Assembly (NCBI GenBank): GCA_964437515.1
Contig: CAYTHB010000060.1
Coordinates: 1 to 17,125 of the forward strand
DNA: 17,125 nucleotides
DNA from: Sterolibacterium sp964437515
Lineage (GTDB): Bacteria; Pseudomonadota; Gammaproteobacteria; Burkholderiales; Rhodocyclaceae
Reading direction: 5' to 3'
The position numbers were made by a program, and so were the translations under genes. Of the stretch, positions 1-9,100 are shown one piece after another. A model generated the notes under the pieces. That model had not been told where the DNA came from and did no database searches. It worked only from the letters and a program-made list of their open reading frames with translations. Every line of letters begins with the position of its first letter. The first letter of the stretch is position 1.

Positions 1-60
1 TAATTTGCTCGCTACGCTCGAAGCTTCAACGCGACTCTGATTTTTGTATTTCACGCTAAA
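1..60 (+). repeat. Dispersed repeat R, copy 1 (window edge)
   Basis: The core CTCGCTACGCTCGAAGCTTC, followed by AA, is identical in three places: here, at 15140-15198 on the same strand, and at 17072-17125 on the opposite strand. Similarity continues through a GACTC..TTTT..GTTTCAC-like tail to CTAA. This copy is the most diverged of the three in its second half. The element is non-coding and contains the palindrome GAAGCTTC. It starts at base 1, so the true left boundary may lie outside the window. Confidence 0.85.
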
Positions 61-160
61 AACGCTGACCATTGACGAGAAAAAGACGTTGGTTGATGCC
101 GTGAAGGCTGTACGCGACCTTCCTGATGTGGCGTTGCGCTCGAAGTCACTGAGTAGTTGA
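41..160 (+). pseudogene. Possible 3' remnant of a truncated coding sequence
   Basis: One frame is open from 41 to a TGA at 158-160. From 65 it encodes a charged, amphipathic, protein-like tail: LTIDEKKTLVDAVKAVRD, then LPDVALRSKSLSS. There is no start codon with a ribosome site, and the upstream part of the frame is repeat R copy 1. One reading is the C-terminal end of a gene whose 5' part was replaced by the repeat. The segment is short, I recognise no family, and an open frame of this length can occur by chance. Confidence 0.25.
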
Positions 161-389
161 AGTTGAAAAGATTACTGGCACTGTGAAAGTTGTGTACTTT
201 GAGCGTTTTTGAAAAAAACCGTGATTTTTTTCATGGCTTTTGTGTTGAATGAAATGCTAAGATTGCAGGATGCTCAAGAAATCCGCCATGGTTCCATTGC
301 CGACAAAACCGCTTCACGCATCTTGCCACGAGATCGGGAAGCGGGGCGTGTATGTGTATGCGTGTCGGTGTTTGCCAAAGGTGGGCAGG
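161..389 (+). other. Leader region of the msh pilin operon
   Basis: This non-coding stretch precedes the pilin cluster. It contains an AT-rich inverted repeat at 210-233, TGAAAAAAA and TTTTTTTCA around a 6-base loop. It also has a TGCTAAGAT at 255-263 that resembles an extended -10 box but lacks a convincing -35 box. The frame of the first pilin gene stays open upstream to an ATG at 270, but those extra 40 residues look non-pilin and would give an abnormally long prepilin leader. I therefore treat 270-389 as untranslated. Confidence 0.4.
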
Positions 390-902
390 ATGCGTGGCTT
401 TACGATGGTCGAGCTGATCGTGGTCATCATTCTCATTGGCATTTTATCGGCTGTCGGTATATCACGTTTGTCGTTGATTACGGGCTATGACGAAATCGCC
501 TATCGAGACAGCCTCAAGTCCACGCTGGAATATGCCCGTCGAACGGCAGTGGCGAGTCGTCGAGTGGTGTGTGCCACAGTGGCGGGCAGTGCCTTGACCC
601 TGCAAATAGAAGAAACCACACCCGAAACCGCCGGTAGTGGTACCTGCTCAGGGGGGGCTGTCACCGCACACGATTTGACGTTGCCTGTTCCTGACAGCCA
701 CTGTTCGGGCGTTGCCAATGGGACGTGTCCGCCTGCAGGAGTTACCCTAGCCGATGCGAGCTTGGGCTTTAACGGTCTGGGACAGCCATTGAGTGGGGGC
801 GGTGCGGTGCTGGGGGGAATCACCACATGGACCATCAACAATACCAAAACAGGGGGTACGGCGACCCTGAATGTTGCGGCGGATTCCGGCTATGTTTACT
901 GA
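390..902 (+). CDS. mshC: MSHA-type minor pilin MshC (GspH/FimT fold)
   Basis: This is a 170-residue type IV pilin-like protein, a probable minor pilin of an MSHA pilus. It would be inserted in the inner membrane, cut and N-methylated by the prepilin peptidase, and assembled at the pilus tip or base. The class III signal is MRG|FTMVELIVVIILIGIL: cleavage after Gly3, Phe at +1, Glu at +5, then a hydrophobic helix. The rest is a GspH-like beta domain with four Cys and a C-terminal DSGYVY, matching the TGYV-type ending of MshC proteins. ATG 390 is chosen because AAAGG lies 8 bases upstream and the leader then has normal length; an in-frame ATG at 270 is possible but unlikely. It is the first gene of a four-gene overlapping cluster. 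The pilin call is firm; assignment to MshC rests on gene order and the ending. Confidence 0.82.
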   Translation: MRGFTMVELIVVIILIGILSAVGISRLSLITGYDEIAYRDSLKSTLEYARRTAVASRRVVCATVAGSALTLQIEETTPETAGSGTCSGGAVTAHDLTLPVPDSHCSGVANGTCPPAGVTLADASLGFNGLGQPLSGGGAVLGGITTWTINNTKTGGTATLNVAADSGYVY

Positions 903-1491
903 TCGACATCGCTATCACATGACTTTACACCGCGCCCAAGGGTTTACCCTGATTGAGCTGATCATGTTCATCGTCATCGTTGGTGCTTCTCTGGCTGGCG
1001 TGCTTTCCGCCCTGAATGTCGTCACCTCACGCAGTGCCGACCCCTTGATCCGCAAGCAGATGCTTACCATTGCAGAAGCGGTCATGGATGAGGTGCAGAT
1101 GCGCTCGTTCAAATATTGTACGACGGGTTCTCCAGCGGGCTGCACGAATCCCGTATTTGGTAACGAGGGGGGATCACGCGCGACCTACGAATATATTGGG
1201 AACTATTGCACTGAAGCGGGGCCTGGTAGTGCGAGTTGTTCAACGGTCACTTTGGGTACGCCCAATTATGCCAATAGCCGAATTCCTGATCTGAGCGGTG
1301 TGTCGAGTTCGTCTCCCGCAGGCTATTGGGCTACGGTCAGCCTGCAGCCGCAGGCACTGGGTGGAATTGCGTCAGCAGCAACCGCAGCGGGTTTGAATTC
1401 CATCCTCATTACAGTGACTGTGAGTTCCGTCAAGACCGCTGAAACCATGGTGGTGCAGGGGTATCGCACTCGCTGGGCTCCCAACTTATGA
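892..1491 (+). CDS. mshD: MSHA-type pilin MshD
   Basis: This 199-residue prepilin-like protein is the second gene of the MSHA cluster. The prepilin site is AQG|FTLIELIMFIVIVGA, with Glu at +5, followed by a hydrophobic helix. After it comes the MshD-like stretch IAEAVMDEVQMRSFKYC (family pattern: AEAL-EEV followed by F-YC) and a C-terminal VVQGYRTRWAPN typical of MshD endings. The start is uncertain. ATG 892 overlaps the mshC stop by 11 bases and gives a 17-residue leader. ATG 919 gives an 8-residue leader, which is more usual for type IVa pilins. Neither has a strong Shine-Dalgarno sequence, which suggests translational coupling. Likely role: minor pilin in assembly or adhesion of the pilus. 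Confidence 0.82.
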   Translation: MFTDRHRYHMTLHRAQGFTLIELIMFIVIVGASLAGVLSALNVVTSRSADPLIRKQMLTIAEAVMDEVQMRSFKYCTTGSPAGCTNPVFGNEGGSRATYEYIGNYCTEAGPGSASCSTVTLGTPNYANSRIPDLSGVSSSSPAGYWATVSLQPQALGGIASAATAAGLNSILITVTVSSVKTAETMVVQGYRTRWAPNL

Positions 1492-2393
1492 TGCGTACAT
1501 CATCCTTGCGCGCTGGTCGCGCTCGTTATCATTATGGCTTCGGCTTCACGATGATCGAAATGATCGTGGCGATGGTCATTGCTGGTGTTCTGGTGGTCAT
1601 GGTTGCCATGTTCATCCGGACTCCTGTTCTGGGTTATGTCGAAAGCATGCACCGCGCCGAACTGACCGACGTGGCCGATTACACCTTGCGCCGCATGTCG
1701 CGCGAGCTTCGCCAGGCATTGCCCAACAGCCTGCGCATCCAGACAACGGGTGGGATCACCTATATCGAATTTATCGCCACCAGTGGCGGTGGGCGTTACT
1801 GCAATCTGGGCGATGGCATTGCCTGTGGTACCCCGCTGGACTTTACCGCAGGTAATACCAATCTCAGCTTTGATGTGGTGGGCTCAACTGCTGCTGCTGT
1901 CCCCATCGTTGCGGGAGACTCCATTGTCGTATACAACTTTGGTCAGGATGCGGCTGGGAATAGTGCTGAACCCTTGGATGCCTATGCCTGTGGCAGAGCG
2001 AATGGCTGCAATCGTGCCGTTGTGGCGGGGGTGGCGGGCAATACGGTTACCCTCACCAGCAATGTTTTCGCTGGACAACTGCCCAACCCGATCAGTTCCC
2101 CTTCCAGTCGTTTTCATGTCGTACCTCAAGGTGTTCGAGCCATCACTTATGCCTGCCCGGCTGTGCGTGGCACGATGATGCGCTATGCCAACTACGGCAT
2201 CAGCTTTGCACAACCCACTCCCAACACCGGTGGTGCCGTCATGACAAACAACGCCAGTTGCGCAGTGAGTTACGCCAGTGATATCGGCTATCAACGCAAT
2301 GGTATGCTGACGGTCGGTCTCACGATTTTCGATGATACGGGAACGGAAAGTGTGACCCTGCTGCGTGAAATTCATCTGGACAACTCGCCATGA
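1488..2393 (+). CDS. mshO: MSHA biogenesis protein MshO
   Basis: This is a 301-residue prepilin-like protein of PilW/GspJ type, the third gene of the cluster. The prepilin site is GFG|FTMIEMIVAMVIAG, with cleavage after Gly19 and Glu at +5. The following region, FIRTPVLGYVESMHRAEL and then TLRRMSRELRQALPNSLRI, is characteristic of MshO and related PilW-like pilins. Several Cys pairs (CNLGDGIAC, CGRANGC) may form disulfides in the exported domain. Its ATG overlaps the mshD stop within ATGA; a second ATG directly follows at 1491, so the start is ambiguous by one codon. Expected role: minor pilin helping initiate pilus assembly. The family call is strong from motifs and order together. Confidence 0.85.
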   Translation: MMRTSSLRAGRARYHYGFGFTMIEMIVAMVIAGVLVVMVAMFIRTPVLGYVESMHRAELTDVADYTLRRMSRELRQALPNSLRIQTTGGITYIEFIATSGGGRYCNLGDGIACGTPLDFTAGNTNLSFDVVGSTAAAVPIVAGDSIVVYNFGQDAAGNSAEPLDAYACGRANGCNRAVVAGVAGNTVTLTSNVFAGQLPNPISSPSSRFHVVPQGVRAITYACPAVRGTMMRYANYGISFAQPTPNTGGAVMTNNASCAVSYASDIGYQRNGMLTVGLTIFDDTGTESVTLLREIHLDNSP

Positions 2394-2854
2394 AGCCCCG
2401 GCTGAATACCTACCATGTCACACCTTTTCACCAGCGGGGGCTGGCACTGGTTTCGGCGATTTTCATTCTCGTCGTTCTGGCACTCATTGGTAGCTTTGCA
2501 GTGAATGTGGCCACCATGCAGCAAACCGGCTCGATGCAGGACGCTCAGAGCGTGCGCGCCTATCAGGCCGCGCGTGCTGGTCTGGAATGGGCACTCTGGC
2601 GGGTACAGCCGGATAACGGTGGAACATGCAGCGGTGCGACCAATGTGCCACTGACAGGGGACAGTTTTGCGGGGATGACCGTGACTGTCACCTGTGCTGT
2701 CACCCTGACAGGCGGAACCCCCACACTCTATACCCTAACTTCCTTCGCCTGTAATCAACCTGGCGGTGGTGGTACTTGTCCGAATACCGGCGGATTCAAC
2801 AGCCTGTATATCGAGCGGCAACTCGAAGCCAAATTGCGGACGGATATCAACTGA
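2390..2854 (+). CDS. mshP: MSHA biogenesis protein MshP
   Basis: This 154-residue membrane-anchored pilin-like protein is the fourth gene of the cluster and overlaps mshO by ATGA. The N-terminal motif is HQRG|LALVSAIFILVVLALI. Like PilX, GspK and MshP proteins it lacks the usual Glu at +5 and has Ser there. The helix is followed by an AYQAARAGLEWALW segment, the AA-GLEWAL signature of MshP/PilX-like proteins. The C-terminal half has Cys-containing Gly/Thr-rich beta sequence. In the classical MSHA locus a large MshQ gene comes next; here the coding series stops and a repeat array with an assembly gap follows, so absence of mshQ at this spot is clear only if the gap is short. Confidence 0.83.
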   Translation: MKPRLNTYHVTPFHQRGLALVSAIFILVVLALIGSFAVNVATMQQTGSMQDAQSVRAYQAARAGLEWALWRVQPDNGGTCSGATNVPLTGDSFAGMTVTVTCAVTLTGGTPTLYTLTSFACNQPGGGGTCPNTGGFNSLYIERQLEAKLRTDIN

Positions 2855-2877
2855 TCCCAGAACTGTATTGAGCTACG

Positions 2878-3095
2878 AATATTCCCCTCCTTTGGAGGTG
2901 TGCTCGTAGTGCGGGGGAAATTCCCCTCCNNNNNNNNNNNNNNNNNNNNNNNNNNNNNNNNNNNNNNNNNNNNNNNNNNNNNNNNNNNNNNNNNNNNNNN
3001 NNNNNNNNNNNNNNNNNNNNNNNNNNNNNGTGTGCTCGTAGTGCGGGGGAAATTCCCCTCCTTTGGAGGGGTGCCCGCAGGGCGGGGTGGTTTTG
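2878..3095 (+). repeat. GC-rich 39-bp tandem array interrupted by a gap
   Basis: The unit, beginning AAATTCCCCTCCTTTGGAGG and continuing to a TGCTCGTAGTGCGGGGG-type end, recurs with a 39-base period (compare 2881 and 2920). The run of N replaces an unknown number of units. The last unit, from about 3049, changes to GGGTGCCCGCAGGGCGGGG and ends in TGGTTTT. Each unit carries a CCTCC/GGAGG hairpin. Related units occur at 15651-15739 and 15836-15945. It lies between mshP and the giant gene and could form RNA hairpins at the operon end. Confidence 0.85.
2930..3029. other. Assembly gap (100 N)
   Basis: There are exactly 100 N, the conventional length for a gap of unknown size. Both edges are copies of the same 39-bp tandem unit, so the assembly probably broke because the array was too repetitive. 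No gene should be drawn across it, and its true length cannot be inferred. Confidence 0.95.
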
Positions 3096-3198
3096 AGCTG
3101 CAATCCTAACGTGACCCAGGGGCTATCGCTACGCTTTTTCTTCGAATGTCCCTGCGCTACCTTGGGATTCTCCATGCTGGTGATGTATCCTGTCATCC

Positions 3199-6100
3199 AT
3201 GCCAGCAACGATCACGCGTACCCTGAGTCTTGAAGACGCTCTGCAAGAGGCGGCAAAGCACCATCGCGCAGGTCGCATGGGAGATGCCGAAGCGCTTTAC
3301 AAGGCCATTCTTCAAGCACAGCCAACGCATCCGGATGCGAATCACAATCTCGGTGTTCTGGAAATGCAAAGGCAGCAGTTTGCTGCTGCCTTGCCCTATC
3401 TCAAAACAGCATTGGATGCCAATCCAGGATATGGTCAATACTGGCTGAGCTATGCTGAGGCGCTCCTGTTGGCCGGAAATGTTCATGGTGCTCGTCAGGT
3501 TCTGACCGAAGGGCGGCCGAGAGGCTTGCAAGGATCGGAGGTTGATGCGCTGCTTGTTCGTATCGATGCGGCACTTGCCACACGGATGCCGTCTTCCAAT
3601 ACCCAGTCCGCCGAGGCTCGCAGGCAATATCAACAGGCCGAGCTTTTTTATGCACGGGGGCAGATCGAAAACGCAATCATCAGCTTTTTGAAAACCATCG
3701 AGTCTGCGCCGGACTGGAGCCCACCCCAGATGTTCCTTGGCATCATTTTCAACGAACTGGGGCGACTGGAGGAAGCTGAAGCCCGTTTCAGACGCGTGTT
3801 GGAAATCGAGCCAGATGAGGCCAATGGACATTTCAATCTGGGCATCGTTTTGCACAGACAAAAGCGGCTTTCACAGGCTGAGCTGTGTTTTCAGCAAGCC
3901 CTACGTCTGCGCAGCGATCATGCGAGTGCTTGCAATAACCTCGGAATCGTTCTCCATGAACAAGGCCGTTTCGATGAGGCGGAGGCCACTTTTAGACGTG
4001 CGTTGGTGATTTTTCCCGAGTACGCACAGGTGCTGAACAACCTCGGCGTTACACTCAATGAAATGGATCGTGTCGATGAAGCCCGGCAGTGTTTCACGCA
4101 GGCGATCCGCATTCAACCAGACTACGCGGAAGCCTGGAACAATTGCGGCAATGCACTCGAATATCTGGGGAATTTCGAGCAGGCATTGGCGCATTACGAT
4201 CAGGCAGTCCGTTTGCAGCCAGATTATCTGGATGGCAACTGGAACAAGGCCTTGTCCGAGCTGAGGTTCGGGCACTATGAACAAGCTTGGCCCCTTTATG
4301 AGCGGCGCTTGCAACGATGGGAAAGTCTGACGGGCGAATATTGCGAAAAATCCCGGATTCCCCGCTGGAATGGCAGCCAGGCACTGGCGGGAAAAAGCAT
4401 ACTGCTCCATGCAGAGCAGGGGCTGGGTGATACCTTGCAGTTTTGTCGTTATGCCTTGTATGTGGCGGAGCGAGGGGCGAAGGTATTTCTTCAAGTGCCT
4501 GTGTCGCTGGTCACGTTGCTGCGTAGTCTAGGCAATGAAATTGAGATTGTTTCAGAGAGCGATGCGCTGCCCGTCGTGGATTTCCATTGTCCGTTGATGA
4601 GCCTACCGTTGGCGTTCGGCACCACACTGGACAGCATACCGTGTGATGTCCCGTATTTGAAATGTAGTTCGGAAAAGTCAGCGTGGTGGGCGAATCGTCT
4701 TGGGAAAACAGAAAAATTGCGCGTGGGGCTGGTCTGGTCTAGCGGATTTCGTCCGGACAGACCGGAGCTTTGGCGAGCCAATGCGCGCCGGAATATGCCG
4801 CTCCACCAACTCGCATTTTTGCGCGAATTTCCGAACATTGAATACATTAGTCTGCAAAAGGGAGAGGAAGGCGAAGCGCAGCTACACGCATTGCGCCAGT
4901 CGGGCTGGCCGGGCCCCGAGATTCGTGATTTCGCCAATGAACTGAACGATTTTTCAGATACAGCCGCACTGATCGACAATCTCGATCTTGTCCTGTCGGT
5001 GGATACATCAACGGCGCATCTGGCCGGTGCGATGGGCAAGCCGGTCTGGCTGATGGGGCGGTTTGATGCCTGTTGGCGCTGGCTACTCGGGCGTCGTGAT
5101 AGCCCGTGGTATCCCACACTGACGCTGTTTCGGCAGGCACGACCGAATGATTGGAATTCAGTGATTGAGGCCTTGGCTCAAGCATTGACGGGATGGTTAT
5201 CCGGAAGCACATCTGGACAGCAGATCGAAGCAGTGGAGCTACATCCCGTTGTGGCACCGCTGCCAAAGGCGATCGTGGTTCCACTGTCTGTGGAAGCCTT
5301 GCAGCGCGCGACTGAACTCCATTTGTCGGGGAAATTGCAAGAAGCACGCGAAGCCTATCGAACCTTACTGACACACTCGCCTGATTCCGCAGACATCCTG
5401 CGACTGCTGGGAACGATCGAAACCCAGTTGGGCGCAGCACATGAAGGCTGGCCGTTGCTGGAGCGTGCAATCCGGATCGAACCTGCTCATCCCGAAAACC
5501 ATAACAATGCAGGCAATGCGCTCCTTGTGCTTGGACGTACACTCGAAGCCCTGAGCTGTTACGATCAGGCAATACGGCTCAAGCCCGATTATGCAGAGGC
5601 ACATGCCAATCGTGCCGATGTGCTCAAGACACTGGGGCGATTGGATGAGGCGCGTCAAAGCTACGACGCAGCCCTCCGGCTGAATCCGGCTTTTGTCGCA
5701 GCGCATGTCAACCGGGGCGTGCTGCTCGAAATGATGGGCTTACGAACCGATGCGCTGGCGAGCTATGAGCAGGCACTTCAATATGCACCGAATTTGTTCG
5801 AGGCACACTGCAATCGTGGAAATATCCTGCTGGCTTTGGGGCGACTGACCGAGTCCATCGCCAGTTTTCATCAGGCCGCCCGCCTACAGCCAGAAAATCC
5901 GGATGCCCGATTGATATTGGGCAATCTACTGGGGAAATCGGGTGATATCCGTGCCGGGCTTGCCGAGATCGAACAGGCACTGCGACTGCGACCGGATTTC
6001 ATGGATGCCCACTGGAACAGAGCGCACTGGCATCTGATACAGGGCAACTATGCGACAGGCTGGCCTCTGTATGAAATTCGCTGGGCACGCTGGGCTGCCA

Positions 6101-9100
6101 ACGGTGCATGGCCGGTCAGGGCATTTACCGTGCCGCGTTGGCAGGGCGATCAAAAGATCGAAGGCAAAAGAATATTGTTGTACGCCGAGCAAGGGCTGGG
6201 CGACACAATACAGTTTAGTCGATATGCCCCGCTGCTGGCTGCACGGGGTGCCCAAGTGTTTTTGCAGGTGCAAGCACCTTTGGTCGGCTTGTTGCGCAGT
6301 CTGTGTGCGCTGCACCGTGGCATCGAAGTGTTCGATGAAAGCGCAAAGCTTCCACCTGTCGACTTTCATTGTCCTTTGATGAGCGTGCCGCTGGCATGTG
6401 GCACGACACTGGACAGCATTCCGGCAAATATGCCCTACCTGAGGGCAGACCCGGACAAACGCGCAGCTTGGCAACATCGCCTTGGGAGTGTTCGGCATTT
6501 ACGTGTGGGCTTAGCTTGGCAATCAGGCACTCATGCAAATCATCCAGAGCTTTGCAAGGACAATGCACGTCGCGACATTCCGTTAAAACAATTGGAAACC
6601 CTTGGTGAGATGACGGGGGTTACGTTCTACAGTTTGCAGAAAGATGCCGTAGCGGCAAGGCAGTTGCGTGATGTACAGGCATCAGGCTGGAAAGGCCCGA
6701 AGATCATCGACTGGACGGAATCGTTTACCGACTTCACCGATACGGCGGCCTTGATCGACGGCCTCGATCTGGTGATTTCGGTCGATACCGCAGTGGCTCA
6801 CCTTGCAGGTGCGCTGGGTAAACCGCTCTGGGTACTCCTGCGATTTGATGCCTGCTGGCGCTGGTTGCTTGATCGTAGGGATAGTCCCTGGTATCCCACG
6901 GCGAAATTGATGAGACAGGAAACGATTGATGACTGGAGGCCGGTCATCGAAAATATGGCTCGGGCACTTGAGAATTGGTCTCGCTGGGATGAGCAAGAGC
7001 ATGGTCTGGCTGAAGCCCTGCACGTTCACAAGAATGGTTCTGTGATCACTCGCCACATGGATGATGCGACGCGTCGTTTTGAACCCGTGCCGGAAACCGA
7101 TGCTGATGATGCGCAGGCGCATCGCCGTCTGAGTTTGCAACTACTGGAGGCCGGACGCTGGCGCGAGGCGGAAAACGGATTCCGTCATGTTCTGAGGCTC
7201 AAACCGGATGATGTCGAGGCACGCGCATCTCTGGGCAGGGCGTTGATGGGAGCGGGGCGCGTTGTCGAGGCTGAACAATACTTGCGTGAATCGTTGCTGG
7301 TCTGTCCGGATAGCGCAATCCTCATGAGCGAGTTGGGTGTCGCGCTGATGACGCTAGACAAAACAGTAGAGGCTGAGGAGTTCCTGCGCCGCGCCATTAC
7401 ACAGTCCCCACACGAAATACTACCGCTGGCCAATGCGCTCATGTGGCTTGATTATCGACCGGACGATCCTTGTTTTGCTCACCTGCAAACCGCTTACGAT
7501 CATCGTGAGCAGTTAGACATTCCTGAACAGATTCATCTGAATTTTTCCATGGCATGCGCCATGGCTTCCATGGGCGATGGTGTGCGCGCGTTTGAAGCCT
7601 GCACTGAGGGAAACCGTTTGCGTGCCCGGCATTTTCCCTACGATGAAAACATGGCAGAGCAGTTTCTGGAGAAGGTGCGAAACCTTTATAGCGCTGAAAG
7701 GATGATCCAGCTGGCTGCGGCAGGCGCTGGGGATGCCGATACACCGGATTCATGTGTGCCGGTATTCATTGTCGGTCTGCCGGATTCAGGCGGACATTTC
7801 ATTGGGCAAGTGTTGTCAAGGCATCCGGACGTGCTTTGTGTGGCCGATCAGCGGGCAGTCGATCATCTGGTGGATTCGGTGAGTGTGATCGAACTCATGC
7901 TGCCCGATGCATCGAGGCAGGGATCTAATGTGCGATCCTTGCGGAATCTGGGGCGGATGTATCTGGAAAAAATCCAGAGAGATGCAGGTAAAGCGAAATT
8001 CATCGTCAATACCGTGCCGGATCATTATCTGTATCTTGGTTTGATCCACCTGATGCTACCGAATGCAAAAATCATTCATGCCCTGCGTGACCCGCTGGAA
8101 ACCTGTCTCTCCTGCTATGCCACCCTGTTCAATGCCGGACACGACTATAGCTATGAGCTTGGAGCGATGGGACGGCATTATGCGTTTTACCGACAACTGA
8201 TGCAGCACTGGCAAGCCGTCTTGCCAGAAGGACGTGTGCTCGACGTATGTTACGAAACGCATCTTGTATTTTCGGAGGCGCAGGAACGACGCCTGTACGC
8301 CCATGTGGGTTTGAGCCGGGACAATGATTCTGCACCCGAGCCGGATGAACGGATTTCTGATATGTCACCTCGATTAATGTCACTGTCCGGGCAGTCCGGT
8401 TGCGCGTCATTTCTTGCGCGCCATCCAGATTTTTCGTGGTTTTTCGATCCCTTGCGGGAAATGCTGGAGCCCTGGCGCAGGCCGCCCGAACAGACCGAAC
8501 GTCAGGCTTTGCTTGCAGCTTATGAAACTGCTGACTATCCCAAAGCCGTCGAACTGGCGCGGGGCATGATGGAGAAATATCCGTGGCATGTGTCGGGCTG
8601 GCAGATATTGGGTGTCGCCCTGATGCAACTGGGCGAAACAGATGAAGCACTGAAAATTTTGCAGTATGCGGTGTGGATGGAACCGGGACAATCTCAGGCG
8701 CATTACAACCTGGGTGTTGTGCTGCGCAATGCAGGGCGACTCGAAGAGGCAATTTCCTGTTTTCAGCAGGCGCTTGAAATACGGCCAGCGCAGTTCGAGG
8801 CACACTACAACCTCGGCATCACACTCAGTGAGCTAGGTGATTTTCCCGCAGCGGAGCACAGCCTGCGAGAGGCATTGGCGTTAAAGACGAATGATGTGGA
8901 TACACTCAACAACCTCGGGATCGTGCTGCATGAGCAAGGCTGTCTTGAACAGGCAGAAGCTGTTTTTCAACAGGGCTTGGCGCATCATCCGGAACATGTC
9001 GCGTCATGGAATAACTTGGGCTTGACGCTCAAACATCTGGGGCGGATGAAGGCAGCAGTAACAGCCTTTCGCCAAAGCATTGCCTTGCAGCCAGATTATT

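Noticed and set aside
210..233. Intrinsic terminator before the msh operon
   Set aside because: The stem is made only of A-T pairs apart from one G-C near the base, so it is too weak to be a convincing terminator.
270..389. Longer start for the first pilin gene at ATG 270
   Set aside because: It would add 40 residues before the prepilin cleavage site with no family resemblance, while ATG 390 has AAAGG at good spacing and the common MRGFT start.
2878..3095. CRISPR-like array
   Set aside because: The 39-bp units are head-to-tail with no unique spacers, and no cas genes are present.
2900..3208. Open frames running through the N gap on both strands
   Set aside because: They consist mainly of unknown bases and tandem repeat units.
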